A program made the position numbers and the translations under genes. A DNA stretch of 64,000 bases, from positions 1 to 64,000 of the forward strand of contig CAIQIR010000084.1 of assembly GCA_903871875.1 (NCBI GenBank), read 5' to 3'. Each line of letters starts with the position of its first letter. Position 1 is the first letter of the stretch. Source of the stretch: an uncultured Schlesneria sp. GTDB lineage: Bacteria; Planctomycetota; Planctomycetia; Planctomycetales; Planctomycetaceae. The notes beneath the pieces were generated by a model. The model was not told the DNA's origin, made no database searches, and saw only the letters and a program-made list of their open reading frames with translations. Below, piece after piece: positions 8,861-17,580 of the stretch.

Positions 8861-9679
8861 ATGAACAGCTTAAAACCAATTCGGCTGGCGGGCTTGTTAG
8901 GGCTTTGCAGCCTGACGTTCACGGCTTCGGTGTGGGCACAGGCCAACACGAACCAACCCCAGAATTCGGCGGACAATCCGCAACCGACGGTGACGAACCC
9001 GCAACCGGATCCCGCCAATCCCCAGACCAATCCCGTGGATCAAGTCAACGCGAATGCCAACCGCTGGTACAACGGCGTCGGTCAAAGTCCGTGGTTCAAC
9101 GATCCCGAAGTCCGTCGACAATTAAAGTTGAACGATGATCAAATCCGTCAACTCAATCAAGGCTATGCGCAGTCCTGGAATCGTTATTACCAGGGGCTGA
9201 ATCAGTTGGACAAAGGTCTGAACGAACAACAGCGAGTCCAGCAGCTGCATCAATTGAACGGCGGCTTCTATCGCGATCTTTCCCGATCTGCGAATACGGT
9301 CTACGCCGATCCCGCCGCACGCGAACGATTCCATCAACTGCAATGGCAATATCGCGGATATGGGGCACTGGCAGATCCGGCCATGCAACAGCAACTGAAT
9401 TTGAGCAACGCGCAGCGTCAGGACGCGATTCAGGCGAATCAAGCTTGGAACCGCCGAATGGCGAGCTGGCACCACGACTATGTGGCTGATCCCGACAGCG
9501 TGCTCCAGAAGTACAACGAATCGCGATCGGAATTTAATGAAGGCATGAGAAAGATCCTCACGCCACAGCAGCAAGTCGGGTGGGATTCCATCACGGGTCA
9601 GCCTTACGAATTCCCACCCCAAATCTACTTTCAGAATGTTCCGCTGACGACGACCACGGCCAAGCCGGTGCTGAAGTAA
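8861..9679 (+). CDS. exported Asn/Gln-rich protein of unknown function
   Basis: The 272-residue protein has a signal peptide (cleavage likely after VWAQA, residue ~28). A low-complexity Asn-Pro-Gln linker (about 29-60) is followed by a helical region with repeated DPEVRRQLKLNDDQIRQLN and DPAMQQQLNLSNAQRQD segments. Each has the 'L.L...Q...L' form seen in Spy/CpxP-like periplasmic proteins, and this could be a distant relative, but the LTXXQ motifs are not clear. It is the last gene before a terminator at 9720. Confidence 0.7.
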   Translation: MNSLKPIRLAGLLGLCSLTFTASVWAQANTNQPQNSADNPQPTVTNPQPDPANPQTNPVDQVNANANRWYNGVGQSPWFNDPEVRRQLKLNDDQIRQLNQGYAQSWNRYYQGLNQLDKGLNEQQRVQQLHQLNGGFYRDLSRSANTVYADPAARERFHQLQWQYRGYGALADPAMQQQLNLSNAQRQDAIQANQAWNRRMASWHHDYVADPDSVLQKYNESRSEFNEGMRKILTPQQQVGWDSITGQPYEFPPQIYFQNVPLTTTTAKPVLK

Positions 9680-9719
9680 TCAGGTCAGGTCATGGCCTGA
9701 CGGAAATCTGCCGCGGGTG

Positions 9720-9758
9720 CACCCTGTTAAGCCGGCCCGCCGTTGTCTTAACAGGGTG
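9720..9758 (+). terminator. terminator between convergent genes
   Basis: A perfect 12-bp inverted repeat (CACCCTGTTAAG and CTTAACAGGGTG) with a 15-nt loop, followed on the plus strand by AGTTTTGC. It lies between the 3' ends of the exported Asn/Gln-rich gene and a small minus-strand gene. Confidence 0.6.
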
Positions 9759-9797
9759 AGTTTTGCGAGAGCGGATCAAGATGCGTTGGATTGTCTG

Positions 9798-9947
9798 TTA
9801 AGGTTGTCGGCGATATTCGTCGTCCGCGACCTTCTCCAGGTGTTTTTCCACCAGCTGTCCCAACAGCCGCAGACAGACGGTTCCCACAATGGCCGCAGCG
9901 ACGAGGGCGCCGCCAATGATTAACAATTGAATTGTTTCGGTGGACAT
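9798..9947 (-). CDS. small single-pass membrane protein (49 aa)
   Basis: Starts MSTETIQLLIIGGALVAAAI, giving a membrane segment at about 6-30, then a charged helix (EKHLEKVADDEYRRQP). AGGAG lies eight bases before the ATG at 9947, which decides this start over a longer frame. Family not recognised. Confidence 0.6.
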   Translation of the reverse strand: MSTETIQLLIIGGALVAAAIVGTVCLRLLGQLVEKHLEKVADDEYRRQP

Positions 9948-9961
9948 GTTTGCTGCTCCTC

Positions 9962-9997
9962 TCTCCATCGTCCGGCCTGTCTCCATCGTCCGGCCTG
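9962..9997. repeat. 18-bp exact tandem duplication
   Basis: The unit tctccatcgtccggcctg occurs twice in direct succession, just upstream of the small membrane protein gene. It looks like a recent local duplication. No regulatory meaning can be read from it. Confidence 0.8.
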
Positions 9998-10189
9998 ACC
10001 TCAGGCCAATCCTCGGCAGTCATGATTTCCGGCGGTCACGTTTTCCTGTTGAAACATCGCCCTCGAGCCACCGGAGTTCGATCGGAGTGAATGTTGCATT
10101 TCCTGGACCTTGTTGATGGGCGTCAGCGAGGGACGGCACATCTTCTGCAGATCTTTTGCGTTCGATGCTGACGACACCGAAACAATTTC

Positions 10190-10199
10190 GGGGGGGGGG
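10190..10199 (+). promoter_or_regulatory. G10 homopolymer just upstream of the MMPL start
   Basis: Ten consecutive G, followed by CCCC, end five bases before the GTG start codon at 10205. The tract occupies the place of the ribosome-binding site and could itself pair with the anti-Shine-Dalgarno sequence. Its length would change translation if it slips, or may be a sequencing error. Confidence 0.45.
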
Positions 10200-10204
10200 C
10201 CCCT

Positions 10205-12610
10205 GTGTTTCGTCGACTGGGGTCTTTCATTTCTCAATGGTGGGTGCTTGTTTTGGGCTGCTGGCTAGCTGCCTTTATCACTCTGCGCCTGTTTTCGCCT
10301 CGGTTTGAAGATCTGGCCAAGGGGGGCGAATTTGTCTTTCTTCCGGCCGATGTGGCCAGCCGTCAGGCGGAATCGCAGTTCAATCGCGCCTTTCCCGGTC
10401 GTCGCATGACCAGCAGCATGGTGATTGTCGTTCGTCGCGACGAAGAAAGTGGCCTGACGGATGCCGATCGCCATTTCATCGACGACAAGCTGAAACCGGC
10501 CGTGGAACAAATTCGCGATCGTCTGAATTCGTCAACGCAGGTCGCCGGCGGGACCACCCGGTCCGCGGCGGCCACGGACACGCCACTGATCACGGACATT
10601 CACACCTATTCGGACCGCGGGATCGGAGAGTTGCTAGTCAGCCATGATCGAAGATCCAGCCTGGTGACGATCGATCTGTCGACCGATTTTCAAGATTCAC
10701 ACAACTGGCCGCCGGTGCAGAGTGTGGCCAAGATGATTGATGATTTCGCCCACAGCAACGAGTTACCGAATGGTTTGCAACTGGCTTTGACGGGTAGTGC
10801 GACATTGGGACGGGATCTTTCATTCGCGGAAAAGGAGAGTGCCAAAAACATCGGCCCCCTGACGATCGCGATGGTCGTCCTGCTGCTGATCGTGATCTAT
10901 CGAGCACCCCTGCTGGCACTGGTCCCACTGCTGACTCTGTTTGTGGCCGTCGACGTCTCGCTGCATTTGCTGACACTGCTGGCGGCTCACGGATATGTTC
11001 CATTGTTTCGAGGTCTGCAGGTCTATACGACCGTCATCAGTTACGGGCCGGGCATCGACTACTGCCTGTTTCTGATTGCCCGCTATAAAGAGAACCTTCT
11101 CGCGTGTGTGCCATCGCGTCAGGCTCTGGCGGATGCCGTGGGCCAAGTGGGGGCGGCCATCATGGCCAGCGGTGCCACGGTCATTTGCGGTATCGGCATG
11201 TTGACGTTCGCTCAATTCGGCAAATTTCACGAAGCGGGCATCGGGATCAGTATCGCCTTAATGATCACCCTGGCTGCCACGCTGACACTCACACCGGCGC
11301 TGCTGTTTTTGACAGGTCACTGGGCCTTCTGGCCCAAGTCGGGAATTCGCTTTCCGGACCCGGCCGAACCGGGGGCCGCGACAGACGATGTCGCCGTACA
11401 AACCAACCTGTTTCAGCCGCTGTGGACCTACATGGGGGAAGTGATCGGCCGCCATTCCTTAAGCGTTTTGGTGATCACGCTGGGGGCCATGCTGCCGTTC
11501 GTGGCCTTGGGGGTCTCGATCTACGGAAACGTCAACTACGGGCTGCTGGAATCGCTCCCCAAATCGGCGCAAAGCGCGTCGGGAGCCGTGCTGTTGGAGA
11601 AGGATTTCCCCGCCGGTATCGTCGGGCCGATCCAGGTGCTGTTGCAAAACCCACAGGTCGACTTTCGAGAGGAAGACGGTGTCACGTTTGTCAGCCAGAT
11701 CGTCGCCGGGCTGATGAAACAGCGTGAGCAATTAAAAATTGTCGATATTCGCAGCGTGTCCGGTCCGCTAGGGACAGAGGCCTCGGCACCCGAAGAATCG
11801 TCGGACGAATCGTTTTTCACGAAGGCCGTGGAAAGAACAAGCACACGGCGCCGGGGTGTCGAGCATTATGTTTCCACCGTGCCCGAACTGGAGGGGCATG
11901 CGACCGAAATGGACATCCTGCTATCCACCGATCCCTTCTCGACGGACAGTGTCCGCATTCTGGATCAGCTGACCTCCGCGATTCAAGAGGCGATGCCCAA
12001 GGATCAAAGGTCGAACACGACAATCGCGTTTGTCGGACCGACGGCCAGTGTGCGCGACCTGAATCTGATCTCGCAGAGTGATCATCAGCGGATTTTTGTG
12101 CTGGTGGTCGTCTGCGTGCTGTTCATTCTGATCGCGCTCTTGCGAACATTGACCGTCTCGTTGTATTTGATGGGCACGGTGCTGCTCAGTTACATCGCCA
12201 CGCTGGGGGTGACCTGGTACGTCTTTTCGCGACTCGATCCGCACGGCTTTGTCGGACTGGACTGGACCGTGTCGCTGTTTCTGTTTGTGGTGCTGATTGC
12301 GGTTGGCGAAGACTACAACATTTTTCTGGTGACCCGTATTCGCCAAGAGCAGCAGCAGCATGGTCCCCAGCAAGGGGTGATCGTGGCGTTGGCGCTGACC
12401 GGCGGAATTATTACCAGCTGCGGATTCATCATGGCGGGAACCTTCTCGTCGCTCTGCTTTGGTTCGCTGGTCCGTCTGCAGCAACTGGGCTTTGCGCTGG
12501 CCTTCGGCGTGTTACTCGACACGTTCGTCGTGCGACCGATTCTGGTGCCGGCGTTCTTACTGGTACTGAACGACCAGCGGTACGGAAACCTCAGCCGATA
12601 TCTGAAGTGA
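10205..12610 (+). CDS. MMPL/RND-family transporter
   Basis: The 801-residue inner-membrane protein belongs to the MMPL branch of the RND superfamily, which moves lipids or other hydrophobic compounds using the proton gradient. It shows the duplicated layout of a first membrane helix (WWVLVLGCWLAAFITLRLF), a periplasmic loop (about 35-215) and a helix bundle, all repeated in the second half. The charged membrane motifs SYGPGIDYCLFLIARYKE and VGEDYNIFLVTRIRQ match the proton-relay segments of MMPL proteins. The start is GTG, as no ATG precedes the needed first helix and the frame closes at a TGA at 10169. A run of ten G lies directly upstream. The substrate is unknown. Confidence 0.92.
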   Translation: MFRRLGSFISQWWVLVLGCWLAAFITLRLFSPRFEDLAKGGEFVFLPADVASRQAESQFNRAFPGRRMTSSMVIVVRRDEESGLTDADRHFIDDKLKPAVEQIRDRLNSSTQVAGGTTRSAAATDTPLITDIHTYSDRGIGELLVSHDRRSSLVTIDLSTDFQDSHNWPPVQSVAKMIDDFAHSNELPNGLQLALTGSATLGRDLSFAEKESAKNIGPLTIAMVVLLLIVIYRAPLLALVPLLTLFVAVDVSLHLLTLLAAHGYVPLFRGLQVYTTVISYGPGIDYCLFLIARYKENLLACVPSRQALADAVGQVGAAIMASGATVICGIGMLTFAQFGKFHEAGIGISIALMITLAATLTLTPALLFLTGHWAFWPKSGIRFPDPAEPGAATDDVAVQTNLFQPLWTYMGEVIGRHSLSVLVITLGAMLPFVALGVSIYGNVNYGLLESLPKSAQSASGAVLLEKDFPAGIVGPIQVLLQNPQVDFREEDGVTFVSQIVAGLMKQREQLKIVDIRSVSGPLGTEASAPEESSDESFFTKAVERTSTRRRGVEHYVSTVPELEGHATEMDILLSTDPFSTDSVRILDQLTSAIQEAMPKDQRSNTTIAFVGPTASVRDLNLISQSDHQRIFVLVVVCVLFILIALLRTLTVSLYLMGTVLLSYIATLGVTWYVFSRLDPHGFVGLDWTVSLFLFVVLIAVGEDYNIFLVTRIRQEQQQHGPQQGVIVALALTGGIITSCGFIMAGTFSSLCFGSLVRLQQLGFALAFGVLLDTFVVRPILVPAFLLVLNDQRYGNLSRYLK

Positions 12611-12665
12611 GGCGTGCGGCGGAACGAACGGGATGTGATGCTGCCACGTTGACGCGGCCGGCGCG

Positions 12666-14105
12666 TCACTTCGACAAGACACTCGAACGGTTGGCCCGCG
12701 TGATGGGCAGCGAGGACATCGTGGGACGGAAGATGGCGGCCGGAAGGTCCCGCACCAGGACGCCGGTCTCCGCAGAATCGACGAATAACCGCGGCGAGTG
12801 TACGGGGATCACCGCCGGCGTGGCCACCTGTCCGCGGTAGAAGACCGCCCCGCGCCAATTCAATGTCGCCAGACCGAAATGATTGAGCAGTGCCCGGGTC
12901 AGCATTCCCAGCAGGACCACCTGTCCCAAGCTGACCGTCAGAGACCACAGCGGATGGCTGCCGGTTGCACGAAAGGCGATGATGGCCTGAATCTGCTGGA
13001 ACACCACGATGGACATCCAGCCGGCGACGGCCACATTCCAGGTCAGGGGCGTGTTGGGCGGACTGAGCAGCCAGCCGATCGCGATCGAGGCCACGATGGC
13101 AGTCGGGATGATCGAACAGATGATCAAGCGAATCATCGACACGATCAACGCCGTCTTGGACAGCGAACCGTAGAAAATGCGAGGCCAGCCATCCCACGAT
13201 TCGCGGATCGAATCATACATGCTGGCTCGATACAGCCCTTCGTTTTGCAGTACGGCCAGTCGCGAACCGGACGACTTGGCGGCTTTGGCAAAGGCGACAT
13301 CTTCGCTGATCTGCGAGCGGACGCGTGCCCAGCCACCGACGGCGTCGTAGCATTTCCGACTGACCATCAGGAACGCGCCATTGGCATAACTGGTCGGCAG
13401 CTTGGGATTGTTGACGCGTCCTGGTTGGAACCAGACCATCATCAGCCAGGAACAGATCGGTACGGTGATTTGTTCCCAAACCGATTTCAGTTCCAATTGC
13501 GGCGTCAACGAGAGCAAGTCGACCTTGCGTCGAAGTGCCTCGTGAGCGGCGATCGTCAGGCTGTGATTGGAAATCTGCTCGCAGTCGGCATCGACGAAGC
13601 AGATCCAATCGCCGGTGGCCGCCTGCATGCCCAGATGCATGGCATGAGCTTTTCCCAGCCAGCCGGTCGGCAACGCATTGACATGGACGACGCGGACCAG
13701 GCCGGGAAACTGTGTTTCCATCCGGTCCATGAGGAAACCGGTGCGGTCGGTACTGCGGTCATTAACGGCGACGATTTCAAAATTGGGATGTTGTTGACGG
13801 ACCAGCGAACGCAGGCAGGTCTCGATGCATTCTTCTTCATTACGGGCCGCCAGAATCACGGTCAATCGCGGCAAGGGGCTGTCCGGAATCGGGGCGGAAG
13901 CCAGCAACGTTTGTCGATGCCTCATCCCCGCCAGGATCAGACTCAGTTGCAGCACCCACAGCGCGACCAGAATCCAGGGGACAATCTCAGACCATGCCAG
14001 ACCCGTGACCCACATCAGATTTTTATCCCGCCAGTCAATGAAGTTGATAACGTCAAAGGGAAGCTTGCCGCGATTGTCTTTCTCGTCGACAAACTCCCGG
14101 AACAA
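12666..14105 (-). CDS. family 2 glycosyltransferase, membrane-bound (HpnB-like)
   Basis: The protein has an N-terminal membrane helix (about 39-60), then a GT-A domain with PRLTVILAARNEEECIE, the nucleotide-binding DRSTD at 116-120 and the metal-binding DADC at 172-175. Three or four C-terminal membrane helices follow. The acceptor-side segment ESWDGWPRIFYG resembles hopanoid-associated glycosyltransferase HpnB, though no hopanoid genes are nearby. The listed start is TTG with GGGAGAG upstream. An ATG at 14015 (MWVTGLAW) is an alternative that keeps all domains. It is convergent with the MMPL gene, 55 bp apart. Confidence 0.88.
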   Translation of the reverse strand: MFREFVDEKDNRGKLPFDVINFIDWRDKNLMWVTGLAWSEIVPWILVALWVLQLSLILAGMRHRQTLLASAPIPDSPLPRLTVILAARNEEECIETCLRSLVRQQHPNFEIVAVNDRSTDRTGFLMDRMETQFPGLVRVVHVNALPTGWLGKAHAMHLGMQAATGDWICFVDADCEQISNHSLTIAAHEALRRKVDLLSLTPQLELKSVWEQITVPICSWLMMVWFQPGRVNNPKLPTSYANGAFLMVSRKCYDAVGGWARVRSQISEDVAFAKAAKSSGSRLAVLQNEGLYRASMYDSIRESWDGWPRIFYGSLSKTALIVSMIRLIICSIIPTAIVASIAIGWLLSPPNTPLTWNVAVAGWMSIVVFQQIQAIIAFRATGSHPLWSLTVSLGQVVLLGMLTRALLNHFGLATLNWRGAVFYRGQVATPAVIPVHSPRLFVDSAETGVLVRDLPAAIFRPTMSSLPITRANRSSVLSK

Positions 14106-14906
14106 ACGCTGTCTCTCCCGCTACAGGCGTACAGCGGCGTCGTAAAGATGAAGCCTACACCCAGTAAAATCCGCTTTTTTTATCTTTAGTTTTCGGCATA
14201 TCTCGCAGCGGACCGGAAAATATTCCGAATCTGCCGATGGAATCGATCACAACAGTTGGTCATGCGCACAAATCTGCCGGTTTCGCCGTGCAGGCACGGG
14301 GAATTCGGAAGCCTGGATTGCCCCGCATCGGTCAGCCCGTTTGGTGGTTTGCGGGCGCACCGCCAACATCAGCGGACGCTGAGAACCGACGTCACCGAAG
14401 CTTGATGGTCACCCGATCAGCAAAACCTGCTGCATCAATGATCGAAGGAATCGCCCATTGCCTGCCTGATATTTAAGATGCGGGCGTAGCGGGCGTCATC
14501 GCCGTCGGGGAAACGCGTGGGCCTGGATTTTCCGCTGAAGTATTTTTGTTCCCGCCGTGACGGAAGGACGAGGCGTTCGCGTGGATTCCCGGTTAACCAC
14601 TGAGTCACCGCGGTGATGAACATGGCCCCTGTGCGTCTGAGATCCTGGATGACGATCAATGATGTGGAAAATCGATGTCGAAAGCCGACGAAATCGTGCC
14701 GGACGGGAGTTGCTCACATCTCCGGTCCACATCGCCTGGATCAAACGTTTGCCGAGAGATGATGCGGACCCTGAAAAGGGATTCTTCGCGATCCAACACG
14801 CCGTCTGCCTTTCTGCGAAGTCGCTTCACGATAGAATAGGTCACCCCGCATTGCGGAATCGTTGAGGAATGAGCTTCGATCTGATCCGTCACGCTGGAGG
14901 TCGATT
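14106..14906. other. 800-bp intergenic region without a supportable gene
   Basis: Short open frames on both strands have no recognisable protein features. The part next to the glycosyltransferase is AT-richer (around 14165-14200) and probably holds its promoter. Nothing else could be identified. Confidence 0.5.
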
Positions 14907-15614
14907 GTGGTGGCAAGAAAATATCTCGCGTTCGACATCGAGACTGCGAAGGAAGTTCCGGGGGCGGATTTTGATTGGCGCCCTCATCGCCCACTGGGCA
15001 TCGCCTGTGCGGCGACACTTTGCAGCGACGCGAAAGAGCCGATCGTCTGGTACGGCAAGAGCCCCTCCGGAAAACCCGGCCCTCAGATGTCAAACGACGA
15101 CTGCAAAGAGTTGGTGACGTATCTGGTTCGAATGGCTGCGGACGGGTACACGATCGTGACTTGGAATGGTCTCGGCTTTGATTTTGACGTGCTGTCGGAA
15201 GAGTCCACGTTGGCTGACGAGTGCAAGGAATTGGCGTTAAACCATGTCGATCTGATGTTCCACATCTTCTGCGACCGCGGCTTTCCGGTGTCGCTGGCTA
15301 AGGCGGCGGAGGGGCTCAGAATTCCGGGAAAGCAGGAAGGGGTCACGGGGATCGAAGCGCCACGACTGTGGGCATCCGGACGCCACGACGACGTGATGGC
15401 CTATGTCACCCAAGACGTGAGAATCACGATGCAAGTTGCGGAATTGAGTGAACGGAAGTCCGCGTTCGTCTGGAAAACGCGGAGCAACGCGAACGGCCGA
15501 GTGGAACTCAAGCAGGGGTGGTTGGCCGTTCGCCACGCGATGCGATTGCCGAAGCCGGATACGTCGTGGATGAATGCACCGATTTCGCGAAGCGAGTTCA
15601 CGGGCTGGCTTTAA
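14907..15614 (+). CDS. DEDDy-type 3'-5' exonuclease (PolB exonuclease-like)
   Basis: The 235-residue protein has the three exonuclease motifs: FDIET near residue 8 (Exo I), TWNGLGFDFDVL at about 97-108 (Exo II, N..F.D) and YVTQDVRIT at about 172-180 (Exo III, YxxxD). This is the stand-alone RNase H-fold exonuclease family related to the proofreading domain of B-family polymerases. I chose the GTG at 14907 because GGAGG lies six bases upstream; the frame continues further back without a site. Single-strand DNA or RNA trimming is likely, but the pathway is not indicated. It ends just before a degenerate tRNA-Val fragment. Confidence 0.8.
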   Translation: MVARKYLAFDIETAKEVPGADFDWRPHRPLGIACAATLCSDAKEPIVWYGKSPSGKPGPQMSNDDCKELVTYLVRMAADGYTIVTWNGLGFDFDVLSEESTLADECKELALNHVDLMFHIFCDRGFPVSLAKAAEGLRIPGKQEGVTGIEAPRLWASGRHDDVMAYVTQDVRITMQVAELSERKSAFVWKTRSNANGRVELKQGWLAVRHAMRLPKPDTSWMNAPISRSEFTGWL

Positions 15615-15681
15615 AGAACCGCTCCCGCCAGAAGTCCCGTCGAGCCACCTCTCGACTCAAGATCAGCATTGTTTAATCTTC

Positions 15682-15714
15682 GGCGATGAGGGATTCGCCC
15701 CCCCTGATATCCAC
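15682..15714 (-). repeat. degenerate tRNA-Val 3' fragment (old attachment-site remnant)
   Basis: The first 16 bases (ggcgatgagggattcg) are identical to the antisense 3' end of the tRNA-Val gene at 26085-26158. The next part (gatatccac against gacatccac) stays similar after two base changes and one inserted base. The rest of the tRNA is absent. It resembles the left end of the 19621 element but is more decayed, so I read it as a relic of an earlier insertion in a tRNA-Val copy. Confidence 0.6.
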
Positions 15715-15777
15715 TGGCCGTCAAGGTCTTTGATCGGGGGTGGTCAAATTCCGGGAAGATGGCAGCATCAGTGCCGA

Positions 15778-15805
15778 TTGACAAGAACCGACCGGCCGGT
15801 ACAGT
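15778..15805 (+). promoter_or_regulatory. tetR operon promoter with palindromic operator candidate
   Basis: TTGACA (15778-15783) and TACAGT (15800-15805) are 16 bp apart and sit 28 bp before the tetR ATG. The spacer holds the 10-bp palindrome ACCGGCCGGT (15791-15800), which overlaps the -10 box. This is the usual position for autorepression by a TetR protein and would control the downstream exporter genes. Confidence 0.5.
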
Positions 15806-15833
15806 AAATAAAACTTTCTGGTCGGAAGCTTGT

Positions 15834-16460
15834 ATGTCAGCCAACGAAACTCGTAGCAAGATCTGTGAAGCCGCCATTCGCGCCGCGGCCCGGGATGGTC
15901 TGCTATCCATGACTCTGGACAATGTCGCCAAGGAAGCCGGTGTCAGCAAAGGGGGAGTGATGTATCACTTTCCCTCCAAAGACGAACTGGTGAGCGGCGT
16001 ACTGGAATACTTTGGAAACCAAGTCGAGCAGATGGTTTTGCAGCGGATTGCCGACGATCCTAACCCACGGTTTCGTTGGGCTCGGAGCATGCTGACTTGT
16101 CTGTTCCCGGATTCACCGTCGGACAACAAGACGGACGGATCGGCATTGTCTCCCGAGATCGTGGATGGTTTTATGCTGGCGGCCATTGCGGCGGCGGTGA
16201 ACAGTCCGGGGCTGATCGAGCCGTTGCGACAGGTCGGTCTGAGACTTCGTCAACGCCTTTTGAGCGATCCGGAAGACGGTCTGGAGCAGTTGCTGGTCTG
16301 GCTGGCGGTCGATGGCTTGTTCCTCTGGCAATTCGTGGGGCTGATCCGCCGCGATGAGCCGCTGTATGCCGAGATTGGCGCGGTGCTGCGAGCCAAGGTG
16401 GGCGCGGCTTCCAATGTTCCTTCCGGTCGTTCGGCGATCTCTGGTGAGGTACAGCGATGA
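15834..16460 (+). CDS. TetR/AcrR-family transcriptional regulator
   Basis: The 208-residue protein has an N-terminal TetR DNA-binding domain: TRSKICEAAIRAAARDG, then the helix-turn-helix LDNVAKEAGVSKGGVMYHFPSKDEL at about 33-57. A helical ligand-binding domain follows. The ATG at 15834 is used because the upstream in-frame codons overlap the promoter. Its last four bases overlap the start of the next gene (ATGA), so it is cotranscribed with the devBCA-like exporter. It probably represses that operon through the palindrome at 15791-15800; the inducer is unknown. Confidence 0.92.
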   Translation: MSANETRSKICEAAIRAAARDGLLSMTLDNVAKEAGVSKGGVMYHFPSKDELVSGVLEYFGNQVEQMVLQRIADDPNPRFRWARSMLTCLFPDSPSDNKTDGSALSPEIVDGFMLAAIAAAVNSPGLIEPLRQVGLRLRQRLLSDPEDGLEQLLVWLAVDGLFLWQFVGLIRRDEPLYAEIGAVLRAKVGAASNVPSGRSAISGEVQR

Positions 16461-17548
16461 GCACCAAGCTGACGACACTGCAGCGACGAAGACCTCTCTT
16501 GCTGGGAATTGCCGGATGCGTGGTCGTGCTGGGCGGAATCGCGGGCGCGTCGGCTGTGCATCAGATGAATTCGATGCCGGGTTCGAAAGCATCCACGGTC
16601 GGCGACGCGGCGACCCGATTGCGGCCAAAACATGTGCATGCGTTGGGTCGGCTGGAACCGGCGGGGCGAGTGCTGCAGATCTCGCCGCAATCCGGCAACG
16701 ATGGAACGCGCGTCGAGCGATTGCTGGTGCGTGAAGGCGACGACATTCCCGCCGGCACCACGGTCGCCGTGCTGGACAATGAACGTCTTCGCGAGGCGTC
16801 GCTCGCGGAAGCCGAAGCACGGCTGGGTCTCGCGCAATCTCGATTGGAGCAGACCAAGGCCGGCGCCAAGCCGGGCGACATCGCGGCTCAGCAGTTATCC
16901 GTGGATTTGCAGGCCGAGCAGATGAAAGTGTCCGAGCGGGAATTCCATCGTTCGCGCGAGCTGCACGCGAAGAACGTGGTGACCCGGGAAGATCTCGACA
17001 ACAAGCAGTGGCTGCTGGATCGAGTGACGCTGGAACATCGTCGCGCTCAGGAATTACTGAAGAGCATTCGCGAGGTCCGTGAGATCGATGTCCGTGTTGC
17101 CGAACGAGATGTCGCTTCCGCCGCGGCATCGGTCCGTCGAGCGCAGGTCGATCTGGACTCGTCTCAAGTTCGTTCGCCGGCGGCGGGTCGAGTTCTCAGA
17201 ATTCATACGCACGAAGGGGAACGCATTGGGAATCAGGGGCTGCTGGAACTCGGGGACGTGCTGCACATGCAAGCGGTCGCCGAGATCTTTGAGACGGACG
17301 TCGCACAACTGCGACTCGGTCTGAAAGCCGTCGTGAAAGTGGATTGTCTGTCAGAGCCCATTTCCGGCGACGTGGCCGAGATCGGCCATCGCGTCGCTCG
17401 TAAGGTGGTGCTCACGAATGACCCGGTCAGCGATACCGATGCTCGTGTCGTCGAAGTACGGATTCGTCTGTCACCTGCGGATATCGAACGCGTGGCCCGA
17501 CTTTCCAACGCCCGGGTGGAAGTCAACATCGAGCTGCCGGCCGAGTAA
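16457..17548 (+). CDS. DevB-like membrane fusion protein of an ABC exporter (HlyD family)
   Basis: The 363-residue protein has an N-terminal membrane anchor (about 13-34) and the DevB-type phrase ALGRLEPAGRVLQIS. A biotinyl/lipoyl-like half (VREGDDIPAGTTVAVLDN) is followed by a long coiled coil rich in Glu, Arg and Ala (about 112-225), the second lipoyl half (SPAAGRVLRIHTHEGE) and a beta-barrel domain. It would bridge the DevC/DevA pump to an outer-membrane channel. No outer-membrane partner is encoded in the window. ATGA overlap with tetR. Confidence 0.9.
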   Translation: MSTKLTTLQRRRPLLLGIAGCVVVLGGIAGASAVHQMNSMPGSKASTVGDAATRLRPKHVHALGRLEPAGRVLQISPQSGNDGTRVERLLVREGDDIPAGTTVAVLDNERLREASLAEAEARLGLAQSRLEQTKAGAKPGDIAAQQLSVDLQAEQMKVSEREFHRSRELHAKNVVTREDLDNKQWLLDRVTLEHRRAQELLKSIREVREIDVRVAERDVASAAASVRRAQVDLDSSQVRSPAAGRVLRIHTHEGERIGNQGLLELGDVLHMQAVAEIFETDVAQLRLGLKAVVKVDCLSEPISGDVAEIGHRVARKVVLTNDPVSDTDARVVEVRIRLSPADIERVARLSNARVEVNIELPAE

Positions 17549-17580
17549 CGCGAACGAGAGTCTCTCAGGTATTTGAAGTC

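Noticed and set aside
12313-13197. Minus-strand open frame of 294 codons at the MMPL/GT2 junction
   Set aside because: It overlaps the ends of both real genes in other frames and has no protein-family features.
12798-14189. Long plus-strand open frame of 463 codons
   Set aside because: It lies antisense to the GT2 glycosyltransferase, whose catalytic motifs are clear. The composition (rich in Arg, Gln, Gly and His) is that of a reverse-strand shadow.
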